Shown: positions 1 to 13,405, counted from the first letter of the stretch. The stretch: 64,000 nucleotides of DNA from Tillus elongatus (GCA_964006375.1 OZ023262.1:88051654-88115653); one strand, 5' to 3'. The notes: a model not told the origin generated them from the letters alone. Numbers and translations: made by a program.

Positions 1-179
1 CTATCCATCAAAATATTATGATCTGCAAACTTGCCTTACTTAAAATTTAATATTAACCTTCCACTACACATATCCTATTATTGGAACATTATAACAGATC
101 CCCGGTATTTTTTACCGGCTATGGCTATTTTAGAAGCAAATATTAATAGAGTTAACTTTAATTTTACATCGTCAATACG

Positions 180-430
180 TATGTCATCGGCGACAAAAAC
201 TTCGAAAATTTTGTTACGCTTAAACGTCGTAGAAAATGTCAAAACGTATATAAAAACATGACTCGGGAACGAACATTTTTTGTCTGTCGCCTTGTCGGTG
301 TGTCAGTCTGTATATATGTCTCTTTGTAGCCACGATAAGTTTAGAATGAATTATGATATCGTCTTCAAATTTTATATAGGGTTAGCACCCGACAGACGAA
401 TGGTTCGGATTGTTTCTGGGTAAAAATACT
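180..430 (+). repeat. Dispersed repeat with GTC-box, interrupted copy (left part)
   Basis: Related sequence recurs near 40.34-40.83, 40.83-41.17, 60.59-61.14 and 63.12-63.26 kb. Shared landmarks are a stretch rich in CTGTCGGT-like units followed by a segment reading GCCACGATAA...TTTAGAA. This copy is split by the LINE fragment that follows and resumes near 1,336. No coding potential is apparent. Confidence 0.6.
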
Positions 431-433
431 CCT

Positions 434-485
434 AATATTCTAAGCCTGTCTCTTAAGCCAATATTCTAAGCCTGTCTCTTTAGCC
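434..485. repeat. 26-bp tandem duplication at LINE junction
   Basis: The segment AATATTCTAAGCCTGTCTCT followed by TWAGCC occurs twice back to back, with one base change. It lies between the host repeat and the first LINE codons, so it may be a replication or insertion scar at the 5' end of the truncated LINE. Confidence 0.7.
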
Positions 486-1335
486 CAATTAGATGAGGAT
501 CGCAGACTCATGGAGGGTTCTGTCTCCGTAGACCTCCAAAAAATATTAGACTGGGGAAGTAGAAATCTTGTACAATTCAACCCCACCAAAACTAAGTCTT
601 GCTTTCTTTCTCACAAGAGATACAGCAGCCCTAGACCCATCACAATGAACAACCAAGTTATTCAAAGTAATGAGTCCTTTTCTCTTGTTGGCATTTCTGT
701 GGATCGAAATCTTAATTGGCACCAACATGTTACATCAATTGCAGAAGCGGCTGCTAAGAAATTGGGTTTCCTCTTCCGTGCTCGCAAATACTTTTCACCA
801 ACTAATCTCTATACCTTATACACTTCACAAATAAGGCCAAACCTCGAATACTGCTCCCACATCTGGGGTGCAGCAGCCGCTTCTACACTCGCTATCCTGG
901 ACTCCATTCAAAAGAGAGCTATACGTCTCATCGGTGACCCTACCCTCACCCAAAGGCTTCCATCTCTTGCCCACCGACGTGCCGTTGGTGACCTCTCTCT
1001 CTTTTATAGATATCTGCACGGGCACTGCTCAGAGGAGCTTTCCTCCATAATTCCCCCACCTGCTGCCCCCAGCAGATCTACCAGGGGAACAGAGCGAATG
1101 CACCCTTTTAATGTCCAGGTCACCAGACATAGAACATCTTGTTATGCCCGCTCTTTTGTCCCGAGGACTTCCAAGTTGTGGAATTCCTTGCCGGCACATG
1201 TTTTTCCTTCTCCTCCGAACCTCCAAACCTTCAAGTCCAGAATTAACAAGCTGCCTCTTTCCTCCTTGTCAACACCCACGGTACGATAGTATTTAGGCTG
1301 TAAGCCCTCATGGTGTGTTGTTGACATAAAAAAAG
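486..1335 (+). pseudogene. LINE (CR1/jockey-like) reverse transcriptase C-terminal fragment
   Basis: The frame is open from about 486 to 1,289, with a Met at 510 that is internal to the ancestral protein. It encodes the region after the polymerase active site: VDLQKILDWGSRNLVQFNPT with FNPTKTK (the usual N-P-x-K-T motif), then LGFLFRARKYFSP, QIRPNLEYCSHIWG and IQKRAIRLIGD, which are typical of the thumb and C-terminal region of jockey/CR1-type LINE proteins. The palm motifs and endonuclease are missing, so the copy is strongly 5'-truncated. The 3' end is a non-coding tail ending near TGTGTTGTTGACATAAAAAAA. It sits inside the dispersed GTC-box repeat. The same family recurs in reverse at 30.5 kb and 61.2 kb. 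Family assignment is from motif recognition only. Confidence 0.85.
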
Positions 1336-1560
1336 GGGGTAAGGGATGAATCTAGGGTGATTTTATGATGATTGACATTTTTTCGTTAAAACTCGAGTAA
1401 TATAACGTTCTAGGGTTTGTTTATTAGAAAACTTTCAATTTCATCAAACAGCTAGTGTTCTGTACTGGAATGAAATTAGGGGTTGTGTGGGGTGTAATAT
1501 CGGAGAACTTATGCTTGATTATAAGAACATTCGGAGAACCCAAAACACAACAACAAATTA
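1336..1560 (+). repeat. Dispersed GTC-box repeat, right part
   Basis: This is the continuation of the repeat interrupted by the LINE. It contains AAACTCGAGTAATATAACGT and TTTCAATTTCATCAAACA, which are matched closely at 40.73-40.79 kb. No coding potential is seen. Confidence 0.55.
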
Positions 1561-1569
1561 TAAAAACCT

Positions 1570-1610
1570 AACTATCCTTTCACTAGCCAAGTTAGCGTCA
1601 TCAGAGGATG
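1570..1610 (-). ncRNA. Hammerhead-like motif, copy 1
   Basis: On the minus strand this reads CATCCTCTGATGACGCTAAC, then a short loop, a partly complementary arm and GTGAAAG. CTGATGA and GAAA are the two halves of a hammerhead ribozyme core. The same sequence occurs at 50.25 and 58.95 kb. One unpaired base lies between CTGATGA and the stem, which departs from the canonical fold, so activity is uncertain. Confidence 0.3.
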
Positions 1611-1619
1611 AATTATTCA

Positions 1620-2860
1620 TTTATTCATTATAAAGGCATTTAGTTACAACCCAGTCATATTGATAGTCTGTGTCAATGTTATTAAGACCAAGCCATCGAT
1701 GCGTTTTAGCCTTGTGTTGTAACGAATGTGTTAAACCCGCCACTTTGTGGTTGAATTAAATTGCAGTGTTAATGTTTACGAGAATGCAAACCTTTCTGAC
1801 ACAATCTGATTTTTTCTTCATTTTCATGTATATCAAATTAAGCATAATTGCAATAATTATATTTTTTATATGTGTAACATGACGACCTAAAAAGGTTTTG
1901 TATATAGTCGATGTTATTTTTGTTAATCAGACATATTCAATTAAGCACTCGCTCAACATGTAGGCCTTCCGTATTCTATATTACTATTATTATTAATAGT
2001 TTATTTCATATATACTTTTGACAGCTACGTTATTTGTACCTATTACGTTAATAAATATATATCTAGATATATCATCAAGACATTTCAGGTCCACAGAGAT
2101 AAAAGTATAGGAGATATATTTGTATTTGTAGTACCTATTTGCATGCAAGCATCATACTCTGGTTTCCTCTATTGTCGTTCACAATATACAGAAATCGTTT
2201 CAATTGGCCTTATCATGTTTGTTGGGATTTACATCTATGTACAGCATGATACGGTTTGTATTTGTTTCTAGATGGAGCAGATAAACCACTTGGAATTGTC
2301 ACAGAGAGAAATTTGGTAGCATATTTCCATTCAAATGTACAAAACCCGAGCTTCTTGTTTTAGGATTCTACTCCACATCCCCAAGCAAAATAAATCTTGC
2401 TTTTGAATAGAGTTTCATCTGTCAAACTGTGTTACGAATATTAAATAATATATTGTGCAATGAGATATAATAACTACATAATCGGCTAATTCAGGGAAAC
2501 AACTTTCTGGTTCAATCATTTGCTGTATAATTTAGAATTTTGAATACTCAATATAAATTATAAACCTAAAATGTTACCTCCACATATCATTTGTAGCTAC
2601 ATGAGCCATAAAATATGCGATAGTGCCGTAAAATGTGGTGTGTAGCGAAATTTATATTTTGTATACAAAACATCTGATCTTCGAGATTCCGTTAACCCAA
2701 TTACGTGAAACACAACATCAAACGCAGAACGAATTTACTAAGAAATATGATAAGCGCACATACACACACATACACTGTGGACAACCAGAAGAATTAAATC
2801 CAGTCTCCCAATTATTGTGCACATGTACAAAAAATCACGAAACACTTCAATTTTATATAA
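1620..2860. other. No gene recognised; AT-rich unique-looking DNA
   Basis: I see only short reading frames and no domain, tRNA or clear repeat boundary in this stretch. A 108-codon frame at 2,635-2,961 runs into the composite repeat downstream and has no recognisable motif, so I do not call it a gene. Confidence 0.5.
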
Positions 2861-2864
2861 AAAA

Positions 2865-4013
<1,149 letters not shown>

Positions 4014-4513
4014 TGCTATAAATAACAAATATAGCTTAAAAATAGAAACTTTTTGTGGAGAAAAACGAGTCATGTATATAAAATTTATGCATCCTGAAAT
4101 TTAAATGCACTGTATAATTAAAAGAATGTTATATATTTTGGTAAAATAATAAATATTACTGGAATCTAAAGAATGGAAAACAATGCGTTGGATTTACTTC
4201 GAATAAAATTGTTTTGGTTAAGGAAAATATTTTATATGGTCGAATTGAATAGACGTAATGTATGTGTAGACACATTGTACTTAGGAGATAAGGTTAAAGG
4301 TAAAAATTATTGTGGATAAATTCAAAAAGGCACACCATGTTATCAGTGAAACGTTGATACGGTTTTTTGCTTGATAAGCAGATAATAGCGAGGTAGCGTG
4401 CTAGTGAGCTCTGTCCCACAGCATATGGTAAAAAGAGAGAGAGACGTTTTCAGTTGGACAGAAGCGGAGATTTTTAAAGTAAGAAGTGTGCGATTATTTG
4501 GGGGCATTCGACA

Positions 4514-4563
4514 TGGAACCGCCAGAATTTAAGGTAACAGTGCAATTGGGATTCGAGACTTAA

Positions 4564-4565
<2 letters not shown>
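4514..4565 (+). pseudogene. Possible gag start of Ty3/gypsy remnant
   Basis: ATGGAACCGCCAGAATTTAA starts a 16-codon frame ([16 protein letters not shown]) that ends in a stop just before the (TA)n array. Its position upstream of a recognisable protease suggests the first residues of gag, but no conserved gag motif remains, so this is inference from context. Confidence 0.3.

Positions 4566-4567
<2 letters not shown>

Positions 4568-4657
<90 letters not shown>
4568..4657. repeat. (TA)n array with imperfect TTTATA tail
   Basis: A pure TA run to about 4,643 is followed by imperfect TTTATATTTATATAT. It lies inside the Ty3/gypsy remnant, between the leader or gag start and the protease region, where most of gag should be. 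Confidence 0.95.
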
Positions 4658-4658
<1 letters not shown>

Positions 4659-4682
4659 CAACTTTAATCACCGCCATCCGCC

Positions 4683-5049
4683 GCATCGGATAAAGTGGAG
4701 CGAAGGCCAGTAGCCGTTCCTCAAGTTACCGATTCCGTCAGCGGTCTAGTCGTAGACGGATACATAAGTGGCAATAAGGCCCAGATGGTCGTTGACAGCA
4801 GCGCACCCAGGACGACTATTCGTTGCGACATGGTACCAAGATGGCGAGTAGCAGAGCCAGATAGAGTGTACAGGATAAATGCAGGGGGTGGTGACCGGAT
4901 ACAGGTATTTGGCAAGACTAAGGTCGAGCTGCAAATTGGGACATGGAGGGCAAAGCACATAGTCGCCGCAATATCAGACCCAATTGTAATTGGTTTGACA
5001 GTCTCCACGGTCAGGGCGTTAAACTCGATCTTATCACTAACATCTTGAC
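4683..5049 (+). pseudogene. Ty3/gypsy retropepsin (aspartic protease) remnant
   Basis: The frame starting near 4,695 encodes a retropepsin-like fold: GLVVDGYISGNKAQMVVDSS followed by APRTTIR, then INAGGGDRIQVFGKTKVELQ, then PIVIGL. Insect gypsy-type proteases usually read VDTGAxxTxIR at the active site. Here the loop is VDSSAPRTTIR, so the catalytic D-T/S-G triad is damaged at its third position. The ILG-like flap end (VIGL) is present. Reverse transcriptase and RNase H are absent downstream, and integrase pieces follow within 200 bp, so the copy has lost most of pol. Confidence 0.75.
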
Positions 5050-5208
5050 TATCGGCGAGAAGTAGTAATGTGATCTCGGAGTAACCTGGTGCAAAAAGTC
5101 AGCGTTAAAGAAAATAGCAACATCAACGTCTGCAATGAGAGTGTCATTCCAGTGAACAGAGACAGAAATGACGACCCAGTGATTTAGTAAGTAGCAACTA
5201 GGAAGAAA

Positions 5209-5720
5209 TTGTGGGAGAAATACAAGGATAAACGTGTCATAGGTGTGAAGTTAACCCGGAAAAAAGCCAATGAATATATTTGTTGGTACAAAACTGACGT
5301 CGACGAGAAGTATAAGCCCTGTAGAGATTTTTATTCAAGTATATACACCAGGACAAAAGCAATTGGGCGGAAGAGCCAGTGCAACGTAATAAGACAGCCC
5401 CTATATGATGAAGAGAAGAGACGCAATTCATTCAGCTGTCAAAATGCATATACGACCGAGTACAAATCGACCGCATGGCGACCCGTTATGTCGTGTGAGC
5501 TAATTCAGCTGGTTTTAAAAAAGGAGATTAGGTATGATTTACAATCCAATAAGACGTAAGGGACGGTCACCGAAACTAGAGAAACTAAGGAAAGGTCCGT
5601 ATAAGGTGATCGAATGCATCAATAATGTGGTCTATCGAATTCTGTGGAGTTTAAAGAGCAATGAAGGTCCATATGCACAGACGTACGCCATACCAAGAAA
5701 TTCCAAAATTTGACCAGGAT
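5209..5720 (+). pseudogene. Ty3/gypsy integrase remnant with GPY/F-type C-terminus
   Basis: Reading across frames, 5,209-5,420 keeps fragments like the zinc-binding N-terminal region (RTKAIGRKSQCNVIRQPLYD), with stops and frame changes. From about 5,440 the C-terminal domain is clear: YDRVQIDRMATRYVV, then after a stop ANSAGFKKGD, then after another stop YNPIRRKGRSPKLEKLRKGP followed by YKVIECINNVVYRI. The order (Y-N-P-x-R-R-K-G-x-S-P-K-L, then G-P-Y) is the hallmark of a GPY/F-type Ty3/gypsy integrase C-terminus. The catalytic DD-35-E core is not found. Several stops show the copy is dead. Confidence 0.8.
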
Positions 5721-5848
5721 GGTTGAATGTAAGAAGGGGGCAGTCTTACATTCTTGTCTGTGAGAGTTAAGCTGATAGACAATTTTACGTCTATGGTTAC
5801 AGGCCGCTGGATGACGTTTGGTAATATGAAACAGCCTACAATTATATT

Positions 5849-5862
5849 TCGAGGGGGGACAA
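5849..5862 (+). other. Candidate polypurine tract of Ty3/gypsy remnant
   Basis: CGAGGGGGGACAAA lies about 140 bp downstream of the last integrase-like codons, as expected for a plus-strand primer next to a 3' LTR. I could not find a matching 5' LTR, so the LTR edge is not defined. Confidence 0.4.
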
Positions 5863-6059
5863 AAAGTGACAGTTAGAATAATGTAGAAAAACCTATCACC
5901 ATAGACGGTATAAAAAAACAAATGAGGTAGTTTTTGTGCGGAAACGAATAAGGTGGTTTTTGTGCGGAGTAAGCAAAAATAGAAGGCGAGAAGTGAAACA
6001 GAGTTCTATAGGCTTCTCAATTAGTAGTTTGGATTAGGGAATTTTCATTAAGAAAAATT

Positions 6060-6640
<581 letters not shown>

Positions 6641-6922
6641 TTTGTAGATTGATGAACGGCCTCAAATACAGTTTAAGCGCAACATAGATATATTATGCTG
6701 TCGCACAATAAAGTAGAGATGTCAACAGAATCCACCCAAGTCTCTATAAAAATGATTCTAAAATAGTTTCTTTTATCTTTAAACTTAAACATGACCGAAC
6801 AGATGTGGGATGTGTTTCAATGGTAATTTTACTAATTATGTAATTAATTGTTACGTACACTTTGAATATTCCGGGCATGAAGCCGATCTAATGTATCATG
6901 TAACAAAACGTCAGTTGACCTA

Positions 6923-6991
6923 GGCCTAGATGGCTGAGTGGCGAAGCGCTTGCCTCATAAGCAGAAGGTTACGCGATGGAATCCAGCTCGA
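6923..6991 (+). tRNA. tRNA-Met(CAT)-like SINE head or tRNA pseudogene
   Basis: It shows an A-box-like TGGCTGAGTGG, an anticodon-loop-like CTCATAA with CAT in the anticodon position flanked by TTGC/GCAG, and a decayed B-box GCGATGGAATCC. The acceptor ends do not pair well, so it is not a functional tRNA gene. A diverged copy lies at 9,966-10,034 in the same surroundings, which points to a tRNA-Met-derived SINE. Confidence 0.5.
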
Positions 6992-7009
6992 TGTTTTTAT
7001 GTTTTATTT

Positions 7010-7390
7010 TAACATTTGGAGAAACAATAGTGCACAGATTTCATACGTTTGGAACAAGATCTCATTTTTGTTTAAAACGCCTAAATAAGTTTGCCACCTT
7101 TGAGTCTGCAATTATAATTTTGGTATTGTTGATATTGAAAAAAACGGTTTGATTGGGTTGACTAAAACGAAATCATACTGGTGATTAATAACGAAAAAGA
7201 ACTGCTACGTTTGTAACTTGGCAGATAATTATATTTCCTAAATATTAATTAAGTTTCCTTCTGGAAATCTTCTGTATAACTTTAATGCAGTTTGTAATAC
7301 AAGTTTCTTTTAAGGAGACTTGCACTATCTACAGATATAGCAAAATTTAATTCTTTAGCTTCACAGAAAATTGAGTTCTGGGCATCTTCC
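7010..7390. other. No gene recognised
   Basis: AT-rich DNA downstream of the tRNA-like unit. I see no domain or clear repeat edge. Confidence 0.45.
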
Positions 7391-7610
7391 TCAAAAGAAG
7401 TGAGAACGCAAGATTGTTTTTTTGATGATAGAGAGATATGGATGGTAGCACTTTCGAAAGAATTCTTCAAATGTGCGCGTACTAGGACCTTTAAAATCGA
7501 TCTTCAAGGTCTGTGTAAGTTTAAAGTATTAACGTTAATAATATGCCGTATAATATTAGTGTACATATTTTATAGCTACTATAACGCACTTGCTGCGTCC
7601 CGAATTTTTT
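7390..7610 (+). repeat. Fragment of core module joined to a CAG-TIR end
   Basis: TTCTTCAAATGTGCGCGTAC resembles the left flank of the composite core. The segment ends in AACGCACTTGCTGCGTCCCG, the inverted form of the CAG-TIR tip. The same pairing occurs at 47.28-47.41 and 51.29-51.50 kb. Confidence 0.55.
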
Positions 7611-7639
7611 TGTTAATCAAAAAATAGAGAACCCCGAAG

Positions 7640-8200
7640 AAGCTTACAATATTTAAACGAAAATTCGCTACTCTAAGCACCTACTCCATCCAGACTTTAA
7701 AATTCAGTTCATTTCTTTACAAGCTTTTCTCCTTAGTTATGCAGTGGCTTTATAATGTTTCACGATAAGAAAAAGTATACTTCCTGAAGTAGTTTTAGTT
7801 TCGGAACTTTTAAGTTCAGAACATCAGTGGCATCACACTTCCAATAACATGATTCAGAGGTCTAACACACCATTTGTACCTATTTCACCAGCTGCTGTGG
7901 ATGTCATTACCAGCCTTTCTGATACAATTCTCAGATATTCAAGGCATCCATTTCGACAGCTGCGACACATCGCTGAACTATTACACTTTATTCTATAGAT
8001 CGAGATGGGAAATGAGATATTCATATAATACGTCCTGGTGATACCAAACGATGTTCAGTGCTTGCTCCACATTTGCGTGCTGATATTTGCTTCTGATAAA
8101 AATACAATTACATAGAATTACAAACTGTACATGTCGAATCACAATCAGTGAGGAGCATTCACGTCTAGGGGCTGAAATTATTAGACAACCACCAAAAAAA
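7640..8200. other. No gene recognised
   Basis: A 560-bp stretch with short frames only. I see no tRNA, domain or repeat boundary. Confidence 0.45.
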
Positions 8201-8202
8201 TC

Positions 8203-8400
8203 TGGACGCAGCAAGTGCCTTAAGGTAGTCAATTTTCGTAAAAATATTTTTAATACCAAATATGTCTTTTTTTTTAAATGAAAGAAGGCACAACTCTGGT
8301 TACCGATGTAACTTAATATAGTAGAAACAATGTATCATATTTCATCAAATAGACTTTTCTACAAAACTCCCAAAAAGTTTTTTGCATGAAAATTTACAAA
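8203..8400 (+). repeat. CAG-TIR element, left end only
   Basis: It starts CTGGACGCAGCAAGTGCCTT and keeps the internal AATATAGTAGAAACAATGTA. The inverted right end is not found, so the copy is truncated. Confidence 0.6.
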
Positions 8401-8419
8401 CATATTTTAAACAACTTAT

Positions 8420-8885
8420 TAAACATATATTATTATGCCACAAAATACTGGATGTTCTATATGAAACAATTCAGTTACGACAATTCGATTTTTTAATTTA
8501 GTTACTATTTGAGAGCGCTCTGTATATGGCATCTCGTTTTTTTCATAAAATAATTTAAACGAAAACTTCTCTGAATGCGTCATCGGAAGTCCGATTTCTA
8601 TTGGTAAAACGCCGTATAACAATTTTTTATATGTGTTCAAAGAACTCGAAACAAGCTTGCATTTCAATTCGATCGAAAAAGTAAAAATCTTAACAATCAA
8701 CGAAACAACAGTAAATTTAAGACATTATTTACTTTCAACTTACTATAATTTTTATATTTTTTATAAAACCCCAAAGGAAATATGAGACAAAACACTGGCA
8801 TCTTAGGGATTTCATTAATTCAGGTTGTACAACCGTGTATGCCGGGTTGCCTAACGTAAGCGGTCACCTGGGGTCGGGAATTAAT
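8420..8885. other. No gene recognised upstream of the longest (TA)n array
   Basis: AT-rich DNA without domains. The last 60 bp (GCGGTCACCTGGGGTCGGG) is GC-richer and unique in the window. Confidence 0.4.
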
Positions 8886-8890
8886 GAAAG

Positions 8891-9960
<1,070 letters not shown>

Positions 9961-9965
9961 CGTAT

Positions 9966-10034
9966 GCTTAAATGGGTCAAGGGCACCGTCCTTGTCTACT
10001 AAGCAAAAAGTTACGCGATCGATTCCAGCTCGTT
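9966..10034 (+). tRNA. Diverged tRNA-like SINE head, second copy
   Basis: It aligns with 6,923-6,991: AATGGGTCAAGGGCACCG at the A-box side and AGTTACGCGATCGATTCCAG at the B-box side. The anticodon region (CTACTAA) has lost the CAT. It is too diverged to be a tRNA gene. Confidence 0.4.
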
Positions 10035-10079
10035 GAATGTATGCTTTTTAGTTAATTTAATTTAAGATAATTCAATAAT

Positions 10080-10164
10080 AGAGAGGAATCGACGGTGATA
10101 CTTTCGGAACATTTCTTCAAATGAGCACGAATTAGGGCCTCTGGAACCCATTCCCAAGGTCAAA

Positions 10165-10261
<97 letters not shown>

Positions 10262-10580
10262 AACCGATAACTGAAAAAAATATTTACTGATTTGAACCAA
10301 ATTTGGGAATCACCTTTATTTTGTTAATGGCTTGGATGAGTTCGCTCATAAGATCGTGACACCAAATTTTTCTTAATAAAAAATAAAAAAATATTTTTTA
10401 AACGCAATATCTTCCAAATCGTTAAGTGATTGGAACGAAAATTTACAACTTTAAAGAACATAGACAGACGTGGCTGTGTACTAATTTACAGGTATTTTGA
10501 TTAAAGAAAAATAAAGTTATTCTAAATTAATATTAAAATAATCCTCGACATCACATCAGATTATGTAATGCTATATCTAC
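10080..10580 (+). repeat. Composite core module
   Basis: TTCTTCAAATGAGCACGAAT and CCCAAGGTCAAATG flank the array on the left. CCAACCGATAACTGAAAAAA follows on the right. Confidence 0.65.
10169..10259. repeat. (TA)n array
   Basis: About 45 TA units at the microsatellite position of the core module. Confidence 0.97.

Positions 10581-10583
<3 letters not shown>

Positions 10584-10665
<82 letters not shown>
10584..10665. repeat. (TA)n array at left end of the giant palindrome
   Basis: About 40 TA units directly abut CAGGGTGTCCCACATCGAG, the left terminus of the 12.9-kb inverted duplication. Confidence 0.97.
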
Positions 10666-10668
<3 letters not shown>

Positions 10669-10840
10669 GGTGTCCCACATCGAGTAATGTATTAGATTAT
10701 TTCCGAAAATATACATTTTTGAGTGCTAAAAATTTATTTACGTGGGTTTCCGAAGAAGCTATATTTAATGGAGATAATTTACAAAATGGCGGACTTTCGG
10801 TTATACTATAAATAGATATAAACATCGTTATTTCAAATAG

Positions 10841-13007
10841 AACACCCTGTATATTATTGAATTTTTAGAATACTCATCTAAGTTTAGGTTAAAAGTTATT
10901 AAGGTATGATTTTCCTATCTTCAACTGTTTTCGGGTTATGTCAATTTATTTGATAATTCTGTTCAAGGGGAAGCTGACTTAATGAAGGGGATTTCGTGTC
11001 GTGTTAGTATGCTAAAAATTCTTTAATTTGTCAGACACGTTCCAATGCCATTAAGCTTCGACATGATTGTGAGCAAAAATTGTTTCATGTACACGATGTT
11101 TTGTAGGATGTCTTAGAATTTGGTGCGCTTTAAACTAGAATAACTCATTTATTTCAAATGGAACACCCTATATATTATCTTCTTATTGAATAGAGCAGGT
11201 AATTTTCTTTCAAACTGTATTAGCACTTCCTATACCTAAAGTTTATAATTGTCGAGATATTTGCGGTTTACCAAAAAAAAAATTTTTTTTGGAGTATGTC
11301 TGAAATCTGTATTCTAAGAGTGCTATGTGATGTTTGACATTTTAAGTTTATTGTCAGTTTTATATTTTTGTCATTCACAACGTGAGTTATTTTGTTTTGT
11401 TGTCTGAATTAATAGGAATTCCACGTTATAATGGATAATGCCAGCTATTCAAACGAACAATTGCTGAATTTATTTTATTTTCATGTAGAGTGCAACAGAG
11501 TGGTCAGCAGAGCATGTCGGCTGTTTAATGATAGGTATCCCGAGTCCTTGCCAATGACTGAGTTGAAATTCAGACGCTATGAAACCAATTTCTGGAGGAT
11601 GGGAAGTTGCACGATTAAACAAACATCAAGATCAGTTCCAGTTACAGAAGACGAAGGCACACAAATTTCTGTGTTGTCTTATTTCGAATCTCATCTAAAG
11701 GCGTTAATACGTTCAGCTGAACATGACATGAACATAGCATCCATGCAGAGAATATTGTCCAAGCATAAGATGCATAATTATAAATTTATAAGTGTACAAG
11801 CTCTGGAACCGAACGACCCAGTCCACCGAATTGAATTTTGTCACACTCTCCTTGAAGACACCGCAACGATCCTTTATTTCTGAAAAGCATAATTTGGACC
11901 GACGAAACAAAGATGTCCCATGAAGGAATGGTTAACAGACGTAATATTCACTACTGGACTCAAGACAATCCTTATGTCAAAAGAGAACGCTGTTTTCAGA
12001 GAAAATTCTGCTTCAACTTGTTTGCTCTTCTGATGGATGATAAAATATCGTACTGCATTTACGATAATAATCTGACAGCTGTGCAATACCTAGAGATTTT
12101 GTAAATCACTGTGTCTAATTTCTTGGACAATTTACCACTTACTGCGTATGTGAATTGTTGGTATCAACTAGATGGGGCTCCTGCGCATTATTCATCAGAG
12201 GTGAGGAGCTTTTTAAATGATGAATTCGGAGAGACGGGTCGGAACACACAATTGGCCCCCACGATCGCCCGACCTCACTCCTCTGGATTTTTACCTATAA
12301 GGTAAATTGAAATCAGATGTTTATGCGACTCCAGTCAACACTAGGGAAGAACTTGAAGATAGAGTCTGTAATTGTTTGGATAATATTGATCCCGCAGAAA
12401 TACGGCGTACAACAAGTGAAGAAGTTGTAATAAGCTTAGAGCGATGTATTAGTGCGAATGGTACACAATTTGAACAATATCAATCATTAGTTTCTAAGCT
12501 AGGCATAATCATTTTCGACTTTCAATACTTCTGGTTATTCTCTGTTATTTGTTGAAATATCCTAAATATTAATTTTTTTTTTGGTAAACCGCAAATATCT
12601 CGACAATTATCAACTTTAGGTATAGGGCATGCTAATACAGCTTGAAAGAGAATTACGTGCTCTATGCAATGAGAAGATAATATCAGGGTGTTCCATTTGA
12701 TATAAATGAGTTATTCTAGTTTAGAGCTCATCAAATTCTAATACATCCTACAAAACACCCTGTATATGAAACAATATTTCCTCACAATCATGTCGCAGCG
12801 CAATGGAACGTGTCTGACAAATTAAAGAATTTTCAGCATCCTAACACGACACGAAATCACCTTCATTAAGTCAGCCTCCCCATGAACAGAATTCTCAAAT
12901 AAATTGACATAACTCGAAAACAGTGCAAGATAGGGAGAGCAAACTTTTATAACTTTTAACCTATAATTAGATGGGTATTCTAAAAATGCAATAATATACA
13001 GGGTGTT
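10841..13007 (+). mobile_element. Mariner-like element 1 inserted in the left arm
   Basis: The ends read AACACCCTGTATATTATTG and CAATAATATACAGGGTGTT. Long inverted repeats (10,841 to about 11,285 and 12,573-13,007) both contain GGTTTACCAAAAAA next to the interior. The mirrored position in the right palindrome arm reads AAATAGAACACCAGTAGGTA without the element, which is an empty site and shows that the insertion postdates the duplication or was never copied across. Confidence 0.8.
11431..12555 (+). pseudogene. Mariner-like transposase, frameshifted
   Basis: The first frame (11,431-11,883, 150 codons from ATG) starts MDNASYSNEQLLNLFYFHVE and holds the helix-turn-helix region (RACRLFNDRYPES) typical of insect mariner-like proteins with a DUF4817-type N-terminus. 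A frameshift near 11,870 leads into IIWTDETK (first catalytic Asp intact) and HYWTQDNPY. A further break precedes the frame with WYQLDGAPAHYSSEVRSF (second Asp). A third frame has RSPDLTPLDFYL (third Asp), then a stop where Trp is expected, then GKLKSDVY. The spacing between second and third Asp is about 37 residues, allowing for the frameshift. At least three disruptions make the copy inactive, though all three catalytic positions survive. Confidence 0.85.
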
Positions 13008-13019
13008 AGTAGGTAATGC

Positions 13020-13200
13020 GGCACTTTGGACAGACAGGGAGTGGGGGTAGGAGTGGGGGTACCCCCACTCCTCCCCTAGTGGGCGGAGCCCCACCCCTAG
13101 CCCCACCCCTTGTGGGCGTGGCCACGCCCCCCCAAGATGGCGTCCAGCCACGCCCCCAAGATGGCGTCCAAGATGGCTTCCAATGTAACCTGCATTCTAA
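13020..13200. repeat. GC-rich short repeats (AAGATGGCGTCC, GGGGTACCCC), left arm
   Basis: This holds the palindromic AGTGGGGGTACCCCCACT, repeated GTGGGCGGAGCCCCACCCCT, and three CAAGATGGCGTCCA-like units. The right arm mirror at about 22,825-23,010 has one extra 21-bp CTCCGCCCACAAGGGG-type unit. AAGATGGCG resembles a YY1-type site. Confidence 0.7.
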
Positions 13201-13332
13201 GGTCATTGACCATGTCTAGGAGACTTTGGCCAGACAGTGACGTCACACGACTTGGGCCAGACAGTCACATGCAAACATTCCAAAGTGTCTAACCTATTAC
13301 TTCAAATTATTATATTTTGAAAAAAACCATTT

Positions 13333-13405
13333 GGAGCAGGTGAGTTTCGAACCCGGGGCATTCAGATGGGAGGCAACGATGCTACCCATTGAGCTAAGCA
13401 GACGC
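13333..13405 (-). tRNA. tRNA-like unit, left arm (mirror of 22,603-22,675)
   Basis: On the minus strand it has an A-box TTAGCTCAATGGGTAGC, a loop CTCCCAT with CCC in the anticodon position, and a B-box GGGTTCGAAACTC. Acceptor and anticodon stems do not pair well, so it is a tRNA-like pseudogene or SINE head with possible Pol III promoter boxes. Confidence 0.55.

Noticed and set aside
4683..5720. Intact gypsy-type retroelement
   Set aside because: Reverse transcriptase, RNase H and the integrase catalytic core are missing, stops interrupt the remainder, and no LTR pair is visible.
6923..6991. Functional tRNA-Met
   Set aside because: B-box is decayed (GCGATGGAATCC) and acceptor ends do not pair, although the CTCATAA loop is intact.
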